From Ilumatobacter coccineus YM16-304 (GTDB taxonomy: Bacteria; Actinomycetota; Acidimicrobiia; Acidimicrobiales; Ilumatobacteraceae), in assembly GCF_000348785.1 (NCBI RefSeq), contig NC_020520.1:496001-560000 (forward strand): 64,000 nucleotides of DNA, written 5' to 3'. Shown here one piece after another: positions 35,633 to 44,335 of this stretch. Under the pieces are notes generated by a model. It saw only the letters and a list, made by a program, of their open reading frames with translations. It had not been told where the DNA came from and did no database searches. The number at the start of each line of letters is the position of its first letter. Position 1 is the stretch's first letter. Made by a program: the position numbers and the translations under genes.

Positions 35633-36727
35633 ATGACCACGATCCCCATGCCCCGACACCACGACGACCTCACGGTTGACTGGCTGAACCAGATCATCCA
35701 CAATGCGGGGATCGAGGCGACCGTCGAGTCGTTCGACCGGCGACCGATGGGTGAGGGCGTCGGCATGATGGCCACCCTCGAACTCGTCGACCTCACCTAC
35801 AGTGACGGCGACGGCCCGGCCACCGTGGTGATCAAACTCCCGGCGGTCAACGACGCCAACCGGGCCGTGGCGCTCGCGTTCGACATCTACCGACGCGAGG
35901 TGCTCTTCTACCAACACATCGCGAACGAGACGTCGGCCGGAACGCCGCGGGTGTTGCTCGCCCAGGTCGACACGCCCGAAGACTTCGTGCTCGTCCTCGA
36001 AGACCTCTCCGACTATCGCCTCGGCGACCAGGTCGTCGGCTGCGACCGCGCCGACGCCGAGGCAGCGGTCGTCACGCTGGGCAGGTTGCACGCCCCGTTC
36101 TGGGACGACGTCGACCGACCCGAACTCGACTTCGTGCCCTACGAGACACCCTCGACGCACGGCGACGCGCTCCGTGACGGGTCGCTCGCTGGCTGGGACC
36201 CGATGGTCGAGGTGTTCGGCGACGCTGTGCCCGACCACATGCTCGCCGTGCGGGATCGATTCCTCGCGGTGGTGCCGGCGATGCAGCGATGGCTGGTGAC
36301 CGCACCGAGCACGATCGTCCACGGCGACTTCCGCATGGACAACCTCTTCTTCGGGCAGTCGCCCGACCACGACGAGATGGTGGTGATCGATTGGCAGGGT
36401 TGCCTGCGTTCCAAAGGGGCTCGCGACGTCGCCTACCTGCTCAGCCAGAGCATGCCGACCGACCTGCGCCGCGAGCACGAGCGCGAGCTCGTCGGCATCT
36501 GGCATCGCACCCTCGTCGAAGGCGGCGTCGAGAACTACTCGGCGGAGCTGGCGTGGGAGGACTATCGCCGATCGGTGCTCGCGCTCTGGACGCTCGTCGT
36601 CGTGATCGCCGGAACCCTCGACGCGAGCAACGAGCGCGGTCGAGCCTGGATGACCGAGATGATCCGTCGTTCGGCGACCACGATCGCCGACCTCGATCTC
36701 CTCGATCTGCTCCCGGAGTTCGAATAG
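35633..36727 (+). CDS. Phosphotransferase-family kinase-like protein (APH fold)
   Basis: Protein of 364 residues with the aminoglycoside phosphotransferase/choline-kinase fold. ATP-lobe strand VVIKLP carries the Lys; a FDIYRREVLFYQHIANE helix follows. The catalytic loop is IVHGDFRMDNLFF (Asp as base, Asn for metal) and the second metal Asp is in VVIDWQGCLRSKGARDVAYL. Such proteins near FAD dehydrogenases and acyl-CoA enzymes often act in catabolic clusters rather than in drug resistance; the substrate is unknown. GAGGAG precedes ATG 35633, 95 bp after the SDR. Confidence 0.88.
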   Translation: MTTIPMPRHHDDLTVDWLNQIIHNAGIEATVESFDRRPMGEGVGMMATLELVDLTYSDGDGPATVVIKLPAVNDANRAVALAFDIYRREVLFYQHIANETSAGTPRVLLAQVDTPEDFVLVLEDLSDYRLGDQVVGCDRADAEAAVVTLGRLHAPFWDDVDRPELDFVPYETPSTHGDALRDGSLAGWDPMVEVFGDAVPDHMLAVRDRFLAVVPAMQRWLVTAPSTIVHGDFRMDNLFFGQSPDHDEMVVIDWQGCLRSKGARDVAYLLSQSMPTDLRREHERELVGIWHRTLVEGGVENYSAELAWEDYRRSVLALWTLVVVIAGTLDASNERGRAWMTEMIRRSATTIADLDLLDLLPEFE

Positions 36728-36738
36728 TCACGGACCTC

Positions 36739-36752
36739 GACGCGCTCGCGTC
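36739..36752. terminator. Hairpin between convergent genes
   Basis: Inverted repeat GACGCG-ct-CGCGTC lies in the 43-bp gap between the phosphotransferase and the convergent GGDEF gene. Short loop and no T-tract. Confidence 0.4.
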
Positions 36753-36770
36753 TCGACCGATCGGCCGGGC

Positions 36771-38126
36771 TCAGCGGAGCGTCGACACGATGAGACCGTT
36801 GCGGCCGCGCCGCTTGCATCGGAGCATCGCCATGTCGGCGTCGTGCATCAGGTCGTCGGTGGCGTACGCGAGCCCTGCGCTCACCGTGACGACCTCGGGT
36901 CCGATCTCAGGCGGCATCGGCTCGGCGACGCTGGCCACCAATCGACGGGCGATCTTCTCGGCCATTGCGAGGTCGACGTCGTGCAGCAACACCGCGAACT
37001 CGTCGCCGCCGATCCGCGCCACGACGTCGTTCGGTCGACACACCGCGAGCATGCGCCGTGACAACTCGATCAGCACGGCATCACCGGCGGCATGACCGAA
37101 CGTGTCGTTGACCAGCTTGAAGTTGTCGATGTCGACGTAGAGCACCGCGGCGTGGTCGTCGGATTGCAGCGAACTGTCGAACGTGGTCCGGTTCGAGAGA
37201 CCGGTCAGTGCATCGCGTTCGGCGGCATCGCGGAGGAGTCGTTCGTCGCGTTCACGGCTCAGCGCCGATGTGAGCAGGCCGAGCGACCGCGCTTCCATGC
37301 GACCGACGTACCCGTCGAACGCTTTGGGATGGCTCCCGAAGCCGACGATGCCCAACTCGGGTTCGCCGGTCGACGACGCGACGCCGAGCGACACCGACTG
37401 CACGCCGTGACGCTCTGCGGCATCGGCGAGTTCGCCGGGGAGTAGGTCGAGCGCTCCGCTCACTCGCTCGTCACCGATCGGTTGATTCCAACGCGCTGTG
37501 GGTGCGTCGACGAGGTCGGCGAACGTGCTCACCAGCGCGGAGTCGGCGCGGCCGGATGCGACCGAGGTGAACAGACCGTCGACGCGCTCGTCGAGCACGA
37601 ACGTCTCGATCCAGACACCGCCGTCGGCTACCAGCGATCGCAGTTGGGCGAATCGTTGGGCCATCTCTCGCGCCGACGCGCCGTTGACATGGTCGTCGAT
37701 CAGCGACTGCTCAGGGGCGCGCACCGAGTGGGGCGTGAGCGCGAGCATCCAGAGATTGCCGTCGTGGTCGCGGTGCACTCGCGTGGCGAGGCAGTCCATC
37801 ATCTCGGTCGCGCCGCCGCGCCTGACCAGTTCGATCTCGAACATGTCGTGTTCGCCACGGATCAGGTGCTCGCCGCCCGCCACGAAGTGCGCGGCGATCT
37901 CGTCGGCCTGGCTGGGTGCGACGTAGTCGATCGCGTTCTTGTCGACGAAGCTGTCGATCGAATAGCCCAGCAGGTCGTCGAAGCCGGTCTCGATCTGGAG
38001 AATCTGACCGAACGGATCGATGACGATCAAGAACTGCCGAAGGTGCGCGATGAGCTCAGCCCGACTCAGCGGCGCATCGATCGACAGGGAAGCCATTGCT
38101 GATGCATCGGTGCGAACGGCGCGCAT
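36771..38126 (-). CDS. Diguanylate cyclase with N-terminal PAS-like domain
   Basis: Cytosolic c-di-GMP synthase of 451 residues. A PAS-like domain (about 28-135) begins with FLIVIDPFGQILQIETGFDD. A middle region follows, and the GGDEF domain spans about 290-450 (DALTGLSNRTTF, VDIDNFKLVNDTFGH, then RIGGDEFAVLL). RPND lies five residues before GGDEF, a canonical I-site (RxxD) for product inhibition. No EAL domain, signal peptide or membrane helix. ATG at 38126 or 38096 are both possible; the former lies 2 bp from a near-perfect palindrome. Confidence 0.92.
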   Translation of the reverse strand: MRAVRTDASAMASLSIDAPLSRAELIAHLRQFLIVIDPFGQILQIETGFDDLLGYSIDSFVDKNAIDYVAPSQADEIAAHFVAGGEHLIRGEHDMFEIELVRRGGATEMMDCLATRVHRDHDGNLWMLALTPHSVRAPEQSLIDDHVNGASAREMAQRFAQLRSLVADGGVWIETFVLDERVDGLFTSVASGRADSALVSTFADLVDAPTARWNQPIGDERVSGALDLLPGELADAAERHGVQSVSLGVASSTGEPELGIVGFGSHPKAFDGYVGRMEARSLGLLTSALSRERDERLLRDAAERDALTGLSNRTTFDSSLQSDDHAAVLYVDIDNFKLVNDTFGHAAGDAVLIELSRRMLAVCRPNDVVARIGGDEFAVLLHDVDLAMAEKIARRLVASVAEPMPPEIGPEVVTVSAGLAYATDDLMHDADMAMLRCKRRGRNGLIVSTLR

Positions 38127-38127
38127 C

Positions 38128-38145
38128 TTGACGACATGTTGTCAA
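38128..38145. promoter_or_regulatory. Operator-like palindrome between GGDEF and betB
   Basis: TTGAC-g-ACATGT-t-GTCAA is an 18-bp palindrome with a single mismatched pair in the 98-bp divergent gap. No regulator gene adjoins it, so the binding protein would be encoded elsewhere. Confidence 0.5.
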
Positions 38146-38224
38146 CCACCGAGCCAAAGGGCGGCCGTCGCCCGTGACACCGCGCCGGATCGCCGGTCGG
38201 ATTCTCGCAAGTAGCGTGCCGCGC

Positions 38225-39709
38225 ATGAGTCTCGTCGATGCGAACACCACCCTGCCGACACAGCGATCGTTCATCGGCGGGCGGTACGTCGAGTCGACGT
38301 CGGGCGAGTGCTTCGACGCGGTGTACCCCGGCACCAACCGAAAGATCTGCGACGTCGAGCAGGCCGGCGAGCGCGAGATCGAGTTGGCGGTCGAGAGCGC
38401 CACCGCCGGCTTCCACGAGTGGTCGGCGATGCCGGCGCTCGAACGCCAACGCGTGCTGCTGCGCGCCGTCGCGATCCTGCGCGAGCGCAACGACGAACTC
38501 GCCTACCTCGACACGCTCGACACCGGCAAGCCGGTCGCCGAGACGACGACCGAAGACGTCGTGACCGGCGCCGACGTCATCGAGTTCTACGCCGGCATCG
38601 CGCAGACGCTGCACGGCGAGACGATCGACTTTCCCGGACACGGCTTCGCACGCATGAAGCGTGAGCCGCTCGGCGTGTGTCTCGGCATCGGCGCCTGGAA
38701 CTATCCCATCCAGATCGCGATGTGGAAGTCGGGTCTGGCGTTGGCGTGCGGCAACTCGATGATCTTCAAACCGGCCGAGGTGACGCCGCTGTCGGCCACG
38801 AGACTCGCCGAGATCTACCTCGAAGCGGGCGTGCCCGCCGGTGTCTTCAACGTCGTACACGGCGACGCGCGAGTGGGGCAGGCGTTGGTCGAGCATCCGG
38901 GCATCGCCAAGGTGTCGCTCACCGGAGAGGTCGGCACGGGGAAGGTCGTCATGGCCAACGCGGCACAGACCTTGAAGAAGGTCACCCTCGAACTCGGCGG
39001 CAAGTCGCCGATCATCGTGTTCGACGACGCCGACATCGACAGCGCTCGCAACGCTGCGCTCACCAACAACTTCTACTCGACCGGGCAGGTCTGCTCGAAC
39101 GGCACCAGGGTGTTCGTGCAGCGCGGCGTGTACGAGTCGTTCCTCGAGCCGATCGCCGAGCGCGTGGCCGCGCTGAAGGTGGGCGACCCGTTCGAGCCCG
39201 ACACGATGATCGGACCGCTGGTGAGCGCCGAACACCACCGGAAGGTGATGCACTACATGACGTCGGCGAAGGCGTCGGGTGCTCGCCACGTCGTCGGCGG
39301 GGACGTGCCCGACGACCCGGCACTCGCCGACGGCAACTACGTCACCCCGGCGGTGTTCGCCGACGCGACCGACGACATGGAGTTCGTGACCGACGAGGTC
39401 TTCGGCCCGCTGATGGCGGTGCTGCCCTTCGACACCGAAGACGAGGTCCTCGCCCGCGCGAACAACACGCCGTACGGGCTCTCGGGAGCGGTGTTCTCCT
39501 CCGACTTCGCGCGAGCGAACCGAGTCGCCAACGCGCTGCAAGCCGGTTCGGTGTGGATCAACGACTACGGCACGCTGCCCGCGTCGCTTCCGTTCGGTGG
39601 CTACAAGCAGTCGGGCGTGGGTCGCGAGAACGGGGCCAACGCCATCGAGCACTACACGCAGGTGAAGGTGATCTACTCGTCGCTCGTCGAGCACCCGCGT
39701 TACATGTAG
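38225..39709 (+). CDS. betB: Betaine-aldehyde dehydrogenase-like enzyme
   Basis: NAD(P)-dependent aldehyde dehydrogenase of 494 residues. Marks are LGVCLGIGAWNYPIQIAMWK (cofactor entry), the FKPAEVTPLSA loop, LTGEVGTGK, the general-base Glu in LELGGKSP and the nucleophilic Cys in YSTGQVCSNGTRVFV. The last is the BADH form of the motif, and a C-terminal FGGYKQSGVGRENG is typical. It would make the osmoprotectant glycine betaine from betaine aldehyde, though related aldehydes are possible. No betA, betI or choline transporter is present here. ATG at 38225 is chosen because ALDH homology starts just after it. Confidence 0.88.
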   Translation: MSLVDANTTLPTQRSFIGGRYVESTSGECFDAVYPGTNRKICDVEQAGEREIELAVESATAGFHEWSAMPALERQRVLLRAVAILRERNDELAYLDTLDTGKPVAETTTEDVVTGADVIEFYAGIAQTLHGETIDFPGHGFARMKREPLGVCLGIGAWNYPIQIAMWKSGLALACGNSMIFKPAEVTPLSATRLAEIYLEAGVPAGVFNVVHGDARVGQALVEHPGIAKVSLTGEVGTGKVVMANAAQTLKKVTLELGGKSPIIVFDDADIDSARNAALTNNFYSTGQVCSNGTRVFVQRGVYESFLEPIAERVAALKVGDPFEPDTMIGPLVSAEHHRKVMHYMTSAKASGARHVVGGDVPDDPALADGNYVTPAVFADATDDMEFVTDEVFGPLMAVLPFDTEDEVLARANNTPYGLSGAVFSSDFARANRVANALQAGSVWINDYGTLPASLPFGGYKQSGVGRENGANAIEHYTQVKVIYSSLVEHPRYM

Positions 39710-39785
39710 CGGCGAGCCCGTTCGCGGATTGTTCATCGCCGTTCCTCGGCCCGCACCGCCGACGCTTCGTAGTATCGGTCGGGTG

Positions 39786-40529
39786 ATGGGGCGGACGAGC
39801 ATGCTGACCGGGCTCGCGCTCGCCGTCCTGGTGTCGACCGCGGTCAGCGCCGCGCCGACCGCCATCGACGGAGGCGCGGTGGCGTCGTCGCCCGCAGTTC
39901 GCGGCGAGGCCTTCCAGGTCGGCGACGACCCGGTCGAGCCGCAACCGCTCACCGCTCGCTACCGCATCACGCTCAGCATCGAGTGGTCGCCGCAGACCCA
40001 CCCGGCCACGATCCCGCCGGTTGGCCGCAGCCCGCACGTGTCGCCACCCGTCGTCGCCACACACCGCGCGGCCGACGACATGTTCCGCCTCGGCGCGCTC
40101 GCCTCGCCCGGCGTCGAGGCGATGGCCGAGACCGGATCGACCAGCGCACTCGTCGGCGAGATGCAGGCGAACGCGAACGTTGCCACCGTCGACGTCGGTT
40201 CGAGCATCTACGGCGCCGGGTCGAGGTCGTTCGACGTGGAGTTGCGCCAAGACGTGAGCCGCGTGTCGTTGGTGACCATGCTCGCCCCCAGCCCCGACTG
40301 GTTCGTCGGCGTCAACTCGCTGCCGGTGTTCGTCGACGGTGTGTGGGAGTCGGTCGTGTCTGCCGACCTCGAGGCGTACGACGCCGGAACCGACAGCGCT
40401 CCAGGTTTCGTTCACTCGAACACCGACACCGACCCGGCACAGCCGATCAGTGGTCCCGTCGACACCGAGTTCGCCCGAGCCGACGACGAAGGCCGGTTCG
40501 GCTTCGTCACGATCACTCGCCTGTCGTAG
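39786..40529 (+). CDS. Secreted Spondin_N-domain protein
   Basis: Exported protein of 247 residues. Signal peptide MGRTSMLTGLALAVLVSTAV is cut near SAA. The mature part matches Spondin_N: ARYRITLSIEWSPQTHPATI, a His/Pro stretch, FRLGALASPGVEAMAETGST, then VSLVTMLAPSPDWFVGVNSL and PVFVDGVWE. In eukaryotes the domain occurs in extracellular matrix proteins; bacterial versions are secreted and of unknown role. The end reads PISGPVDTEFAR, also typical. It stands alone between betB and the conservon. Confidence 0.85.
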   Translation: MGRTSMLTGLALAVLVSTAVSAAPTAIDGGAVASSPAVRGEAFQVGDDPVEPQPLTARYRITLSIEWSPQTHPATIPPVGRSPHVSPPVVATHRAADDMFRLGALASPGVEAMAETGSTSALVGEMQANANVATVDVGSSIYGAGSRSFDVELRQDVSRVSLVTMLAPSPDWFVGVNSLPVFVDGVWESVVSADLEAYDAGTDSAPGFVHSNTDTDPAQPISGPVDTEFARADDEGRFGFVTITRLS

Positions 40530-40601
40530 ACGTTCGTCGGCCAGTCGTCGACGGTCAGCGCTCCTCCGGCGGGTGGGGCGCACGACCATCCGATCGGTGG
40601 A

Positions 40602-40617
40602 TGTGACCAACGTCACA
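40602..40617. promoter_or_regulatory. Consensus Crp-type binding site upstream of conservon
   Basis: TGTGA-ccaacg-TCACA matches the Crp consensus (TGTGA-N6-TCACA) exactly and is fully symmetric over 16 bp except the central 4 (TGTGAC-caac-GTCACA). It lies 94 bp before the cvnA start. The window encodes a Crp/Fnr protein (14588-15250) that could bind it. The rest of the 181-bp gap has no other clear element. Confidence 0.7.
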
Positions 40618-40710
40618 ATCAAGGAATCGGCAAATTCATCCGACGGACCTTGTGGACATTTCGCTGCGACATGACGGTCGTGGCGAATCTCACGCCGAGG
40701 AGGCAGTCCG

Positions 40711-43527
40711 TTGTCACTCCGATCGATACCGCTCAGATTGAAACTGGTCGCCGCGCTGGTGCTTCCCATGCTCGTGGTCGCCGGCTACCTCGCCGTCAAC
40801 GTCAGGTCCGCCACCGAACAGCGGTCGGTTGCATCTCAGCAACAGGATGAAGTCGACCACTTCGTCGCCGTCGCGTCGTTCTCCGATGCCATCAGCGTCG
40901 AGAACCTCGTCATCATCGACCGCGACGCCACCGACTCCGACCTCGCCGCCGCCCGCGCCGAGACCGACGCGATCGTGATCCTCCTCCGCTCCGACGAACT
41001 CGGTCTGCGCCCCACCACGCTCGAAGCCGTCGAAGCCCGCTATGCCGAACTCCTCGAACTGCGAGCGCTCATCGGCGATCGTCCGTTCGAGATCCGCCTG
41101 ACCGCACAGAGTGAACTCCGCTCCGGCGACCTCACGTCGACCGGCGAGATGATCCCCGCCCTGACCGCGATGAGCTCGCTCCCGTCCGAGATCCTCGCCG
41201 ACTTCGACTTCGACGCCTCGCTCTCCGCCTCGGCCACCGCCGAACTCCTCGACGACTACTTCCTCGTCCAGCGCTACCGAGCCGACCTCAGCCGTGAGCT
41301 CTCGACGCTCCTCCGAGTCAGCTCGCTGCCGGGCAACCTCGTCGACGCATCGGTCACCGAACTCGTCGGCGTGTCGATCGGGGCCACCGACCAGAGCCGT
41401 CAGCTGATGAGCGATCTCGGTTCGGCCAACCTCGCCGAAGCCGCCGAACCGGTGCTCACCGGGGCGAGCATCAACCAGTACGAATCATTCCGCAGCATCG
41501 TCGACGCCACGCCGATCGGACAGACCCCCGACGTCGACAGCGAACAACTGCAGGTCGCCGCTTCCCGTCTCGACGTCGCCCTGTCGGGCGTCGCCAGCTC
41601 GACGATCAACGAACTCGACTCCCGGTCGAGCGACTCGGTGTTCCGCGCCAACCGCGACCTCATCGTGTCGGCCCTCATCGGCTTCTGGCTCCTGGTCCTC
41701 GTCGGCATGTTGCTGCGAGTCCTCTACCGAGCCATCAAGGCGCCGATCGAACGCCTCACCGAGCAGGCGCAGCAGATCTCGCTGATCGAGCTTCCCGAGG
41801 TCGTCGCCCAGATGCGTCGAGGGGAGATCGAGGACCTGCCCGAGATCGAGGAGATCAAAGCCGAGTCGAACGACGAGATCGGCGACCTGGTCAACGCGTT
41901 CAACGGGATGCACCGCACCGCCGTCGAACTCGCTGCCGAACAGGCCAACTCGCGTCGTGTCGTCGCCGACATGTTCGTCAACCTCGGCCGCCGCAACCAG
42001 CGCCTGGTCAACCGTCTCCTCAAGGGGCTCACCGTGCTCGAACAGCACGAACAGGACCCCGACAAGCTCGCCTCGCTGTACGAGATCGACCACGTGGCGA
42101 CCCGCATGCGTCGCAACGCCGAATCGCTGCTCGTGCTCGCCGGTGCCGGACAGTCCCGTCGCTGGGACCGCCCCGTCGCCATGTACGACATCGCTCGTGC
42201 GTCCCTCGCCGAAGTCGAGAACTACGAGCGGGTCCAGATCGACGTCGCCGACGGCATCGAGATCGACGGTGCCATCGTCGCCGACCTCACGCACCTCCTC
42301 GCCGAGATCGTCGAGAACGCGCTGTCGTTCTCGCCCCCGACCGCACCGGTCGAGCTCGTCGCCCGACAGATCTCGAGCGGACTGCTCATCGCCGTCACCG
42401 ACCACGGCGTCGGCATGTCGCCCGAGCGCCTCGTCGAGGCCAACCACCAGATCACGCAAGCCGCCGGTGAGGACGAAACGCCCTCCGAGTTCCTCGGTCA
42501 CTACGTGGTCGGCCGGCTCGCCGCACGTCACGGCATCAAGGTCGAGCTCGTCGAAGGAGCGGCGGGCGGCCTCACCGCTCGTGTGCTCCTGCCGCAGCAG
42601 CAGGTGCAGTCGACCGCCGACGCCCAGCCCGACGTCGTCGCCGATCCACTCGCAGCGCTCAGCGTCGCCGAACCCGACGCCGTGGCGGCTGCGTCCAGCC
42701 CGGTCGCAGAATCGCCCGACGACACCGCCACGCTCGAGTCGCTGGCCGCCTCGTTCGACGTCGACAGCGTCGTCGCCGGCCCGGTCGGCACGCGCCCCGA
42801 ACACGACGAGGTGCGAGCGCCAGTGGCTCCCGTCGAGCGTGCCGTTCCGCAGGAGCCGAGCCCTGTGGCGATGACCCTCGCAGAACAGGCGCCTCGCCGT
42901 CGCACGCCCGACGTCGCTGCACCGGCCGCGGCACCGGCCGCTGCACCGATTCCGAGCGACCCTCGCCCGGCTCCGGCTGCCGCTCCCGCGGCCGCTCAGC
43001 CGGCGCCCACGACCGCCGAACCGAACCCTGCCTCCTTCGAGTGGCCATCACCACTCGAGGTGGATCCTCTGTCGAACGAACGTCGTCCTGCCGCCAGCAA
43101 CGCGACGGCATCATCGGCCAACGGAGCGTCGGCGACCCCGGTCGCTGCCACGCCGTCGACGATGCCGCTCGGAGGAACGACACCACCCGAAACCGCCATC
43201 CCCGCCGCACCGACCACACCGCTGCAGCCGTCCAACGATGCGACCTCGGAGCTCAATCGAGCAGCCGACGAGGCGGTCAACGACGCGATCAGCGTGTTCG
43301 GCACGCAGCGCCGCACGCCCGGAGCGCAGCTCCCCGCCACCGACCTGTTCGCCTCGATCTCCGGAACGATGGCGCTCGGCGGTTCCGACACACCCGCTCC
43401 ACCAACACCTCGACCGGCATCACCGGTCACCGACCTCGGAGACGAAGACCAGGTCCGCTTCGACCTCTCCGGATTCCAACAAGGGACCACGCGAGCTGAC
43501 CGCGAAATTGGAGACATGAACTCATGA
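40711..43527 (+). CDS. cvnA: CvnA-type sensor histidine kinase
   Basis: Membrane kinase of 938 residues, first gene of a conservon. TM1 is at about 10-28 and is followed by a 280-residue extracytoplasmic helical sensor (NIT-like) and TM2 at about 312-335 with a HAMP linker. The dimerisation helix region holds NLGRRNQRLVNRLLKGLTVL and HVATRMRRNAESLLVLAG, as in Streptomyces CvnA. The ATPase domain shows EIVENALSFSPP and VTDHGVGMSPERL. The last 300 residues are a Pro/Ala-rich tail. Start is TTG at 40711 with GAGGAGG 7 bases before it. Overlaps cvnB by 4 bp. Confidence 0.9.
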   Translation: MSLRSIPLRLKLVAALVLPMLVVAGYLAVNVRSATEQRSVASQQQDEVDHFVAVASFSDAISVENLVIIDRDATDSDLAAARAETDAIVILLRSDELGLRPTTLEAVEARYAELLELRALIGDRPFEIRLTAQSELRSGDLTSTGEMIPALTAMSSLPSEILADFDFDASLSASATAELLDDYFLVQRYRADLSRELSTLLRVSSLPGNLVDASVTELVGVSIGATDQSRQLMSDLGSANLAEAAEPVLTGASINQYESFRSIVDATPIGQTPDVDSEQLQVAASRLDVALSGVASSTINELDSRSSDSVFRANRDLIVSALIGFWLLVLVGMLLRVLYRAIKAPIERLTEQAQQISLIELPEVVAQMRRGEIEDLPEIEEIKAESNDEIGDLVNAFNGMHRTAVELAAEQANSRRVVADMFVNLGRRNQRLVNRLLKGLTVLEQHEQDPDKLASLYEIDHVATRMRRNAESLLVLAGAGQSRRWDRPVAMYDIARASLAEVENYERVQIDVADGIEIDGAIVADLTHLLAEIVENALSFSPPTAPVELVARQISSGLLIAVTDHGVGMSPERLVEANHQITQAAGEDETPSEFLGHYVVGRLAARHGIKVELVEGAAGGLTARVLLPQQQVQSTADAQPDVVADPLAALSVAEPDAVAAASSPVAESPDDTATLESLAASFDVDSVVAGPVGTRPEHDEVRAPVAPVERAVPQEPSPVAMTLAEQAPRRRTPDVAAPAAAPAAAPIPSDPRPAPAAAPAAAQPAPTTAEPNPASFEWPSPLEVDPLSNERRPAASNATASSANGASATPVAATPSTMPLGGTTPPETAIPAAPTTPLQPSNDATSELNRAADEAVNDAISVFGTQRRTPGAQLPATDLFASISGTMALGGSDTPAPPTPRPASPVTDLGDEDQVRFDLSGFQQGTTRADREIGDMNS

Positions 43528-43967
43528 CCGTTCAACCAGCCAACACACAGGCAGGCGCGACCGAGTCGCTCGACCTCGACTTCGTGCTCAACCGGTTCGT
43601 CGACGACACCGATGGCGTGCTGTTCGCTCAGACCGTCTCGGCCGACGGCATGCACCTCGCCGCATCGGCCGGCTTCGACTCGGCCCGTCACGACACGTTC
43701 GCCGCGATCGCTTCGGGACTCGCCAGTCTGAGCGACAGCTCCGTCGACCTCTTCGGTCTCGGCGCAGTGACGCGACAGATCATCGAGGCCAGCGACGGCT
43801 GGGTGCTGCTCAGCCGCATCTCGAACACCGCGAGCCTCGGTGTGGTCGCTCGCCGACAGGCCGACCTCGGCCTGATCGGCTACGAGATGACCCGCCTCGC
43901 CAAGCAACTCGGCCCGTCGCTGTCGCCGGCTGTGGTCGACCGCCTGAAGGGCTCGCTCCGGTTGTGA
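43524..43967 (+). CDS. cvnB: CvnB, Roadblock/LC7-domain protein
   Basis: Protein of 147 residues with a single Roadblock/LC7 domain: DFVLNRFVDDTDGVLFAQTV, ADGMHLAASAGF, FAAIASGLASL, and the C-terminal GYEMTRLAKQLGPSLSP helix. In conservons this protein modulates the GTPase encoded by the fourth gene. It overlaps both neighbours by 4 bp. Confidence 0.93.
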   Translation: MTVQPANTQAGATESLDLDFVLNRFVDDTDGVLFAQTVSADGMHLAASAGFDSARHDTFAAIASGLASLSDSSVDLFGLGAVTRQIIEASDGWVLLSRISNTASLGVVARRQADLGLIGYEMTRLAKQLGPSLSPAVVDRLKGSLRL

Positions 43968-44335
43968 GCCACCTCGACGCACCCGACGAAGACGACGCCA
44001 TCATCGGTGGTGACGTCGTGCGCGGGTTCATGCTGACCCGCGGTCGTACCCGTGCGTCGGTCCCTGAACTCGCGATCGAGACGGTCGTGAACGTGACGGC
44101 GATGGTGAAGTCATCGGTCGCCGGACTCCAAGTCGACCATCGGCGGATCGTGCAGATCCTGTCCGGACCCCTCTCGATCGCCGAGATCTCGGCGCACCTC
44201 ACGATTCCCCTTCGCGCTGCGGTCGTTCTCGTCAGCGAGATGGTCGACGCCGGCACGCTCAGTGCCGGAAGCTCGATCGACGACGCCGACACCGACCTGC
44301 TCGAGAAGATCCGCTCGGCCCTCCAACTGCTGTGA
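43964..44335 (+). CDS. cvnC: CvnC, DUF742 protein
   Basis: Protein of 123 residues matching DUF742: GDVVRGFMLTRGRTRASVPE, IVQILSGPLSIAEISAHLTI, then PLRAAVVLVSEMVDAGTL. The latter half looks like a winged-helix. Third gene of the conservon, GTG start overlapping cvnB by 4 bp and followed by cvnD with a further 4-bp overlap. Confidence 0.93.
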   Translation: MSHLDAPDEDDAIIGGDVVRGFMLTRGRTRASVPELAIETVVNVTAMVKSSVAGLQVDHRRIVQILSGPLSIAEISAHLTIPLRAAVVLVSEMVDAGTLSAGSSIDDADTDLLEKIRSALQLL

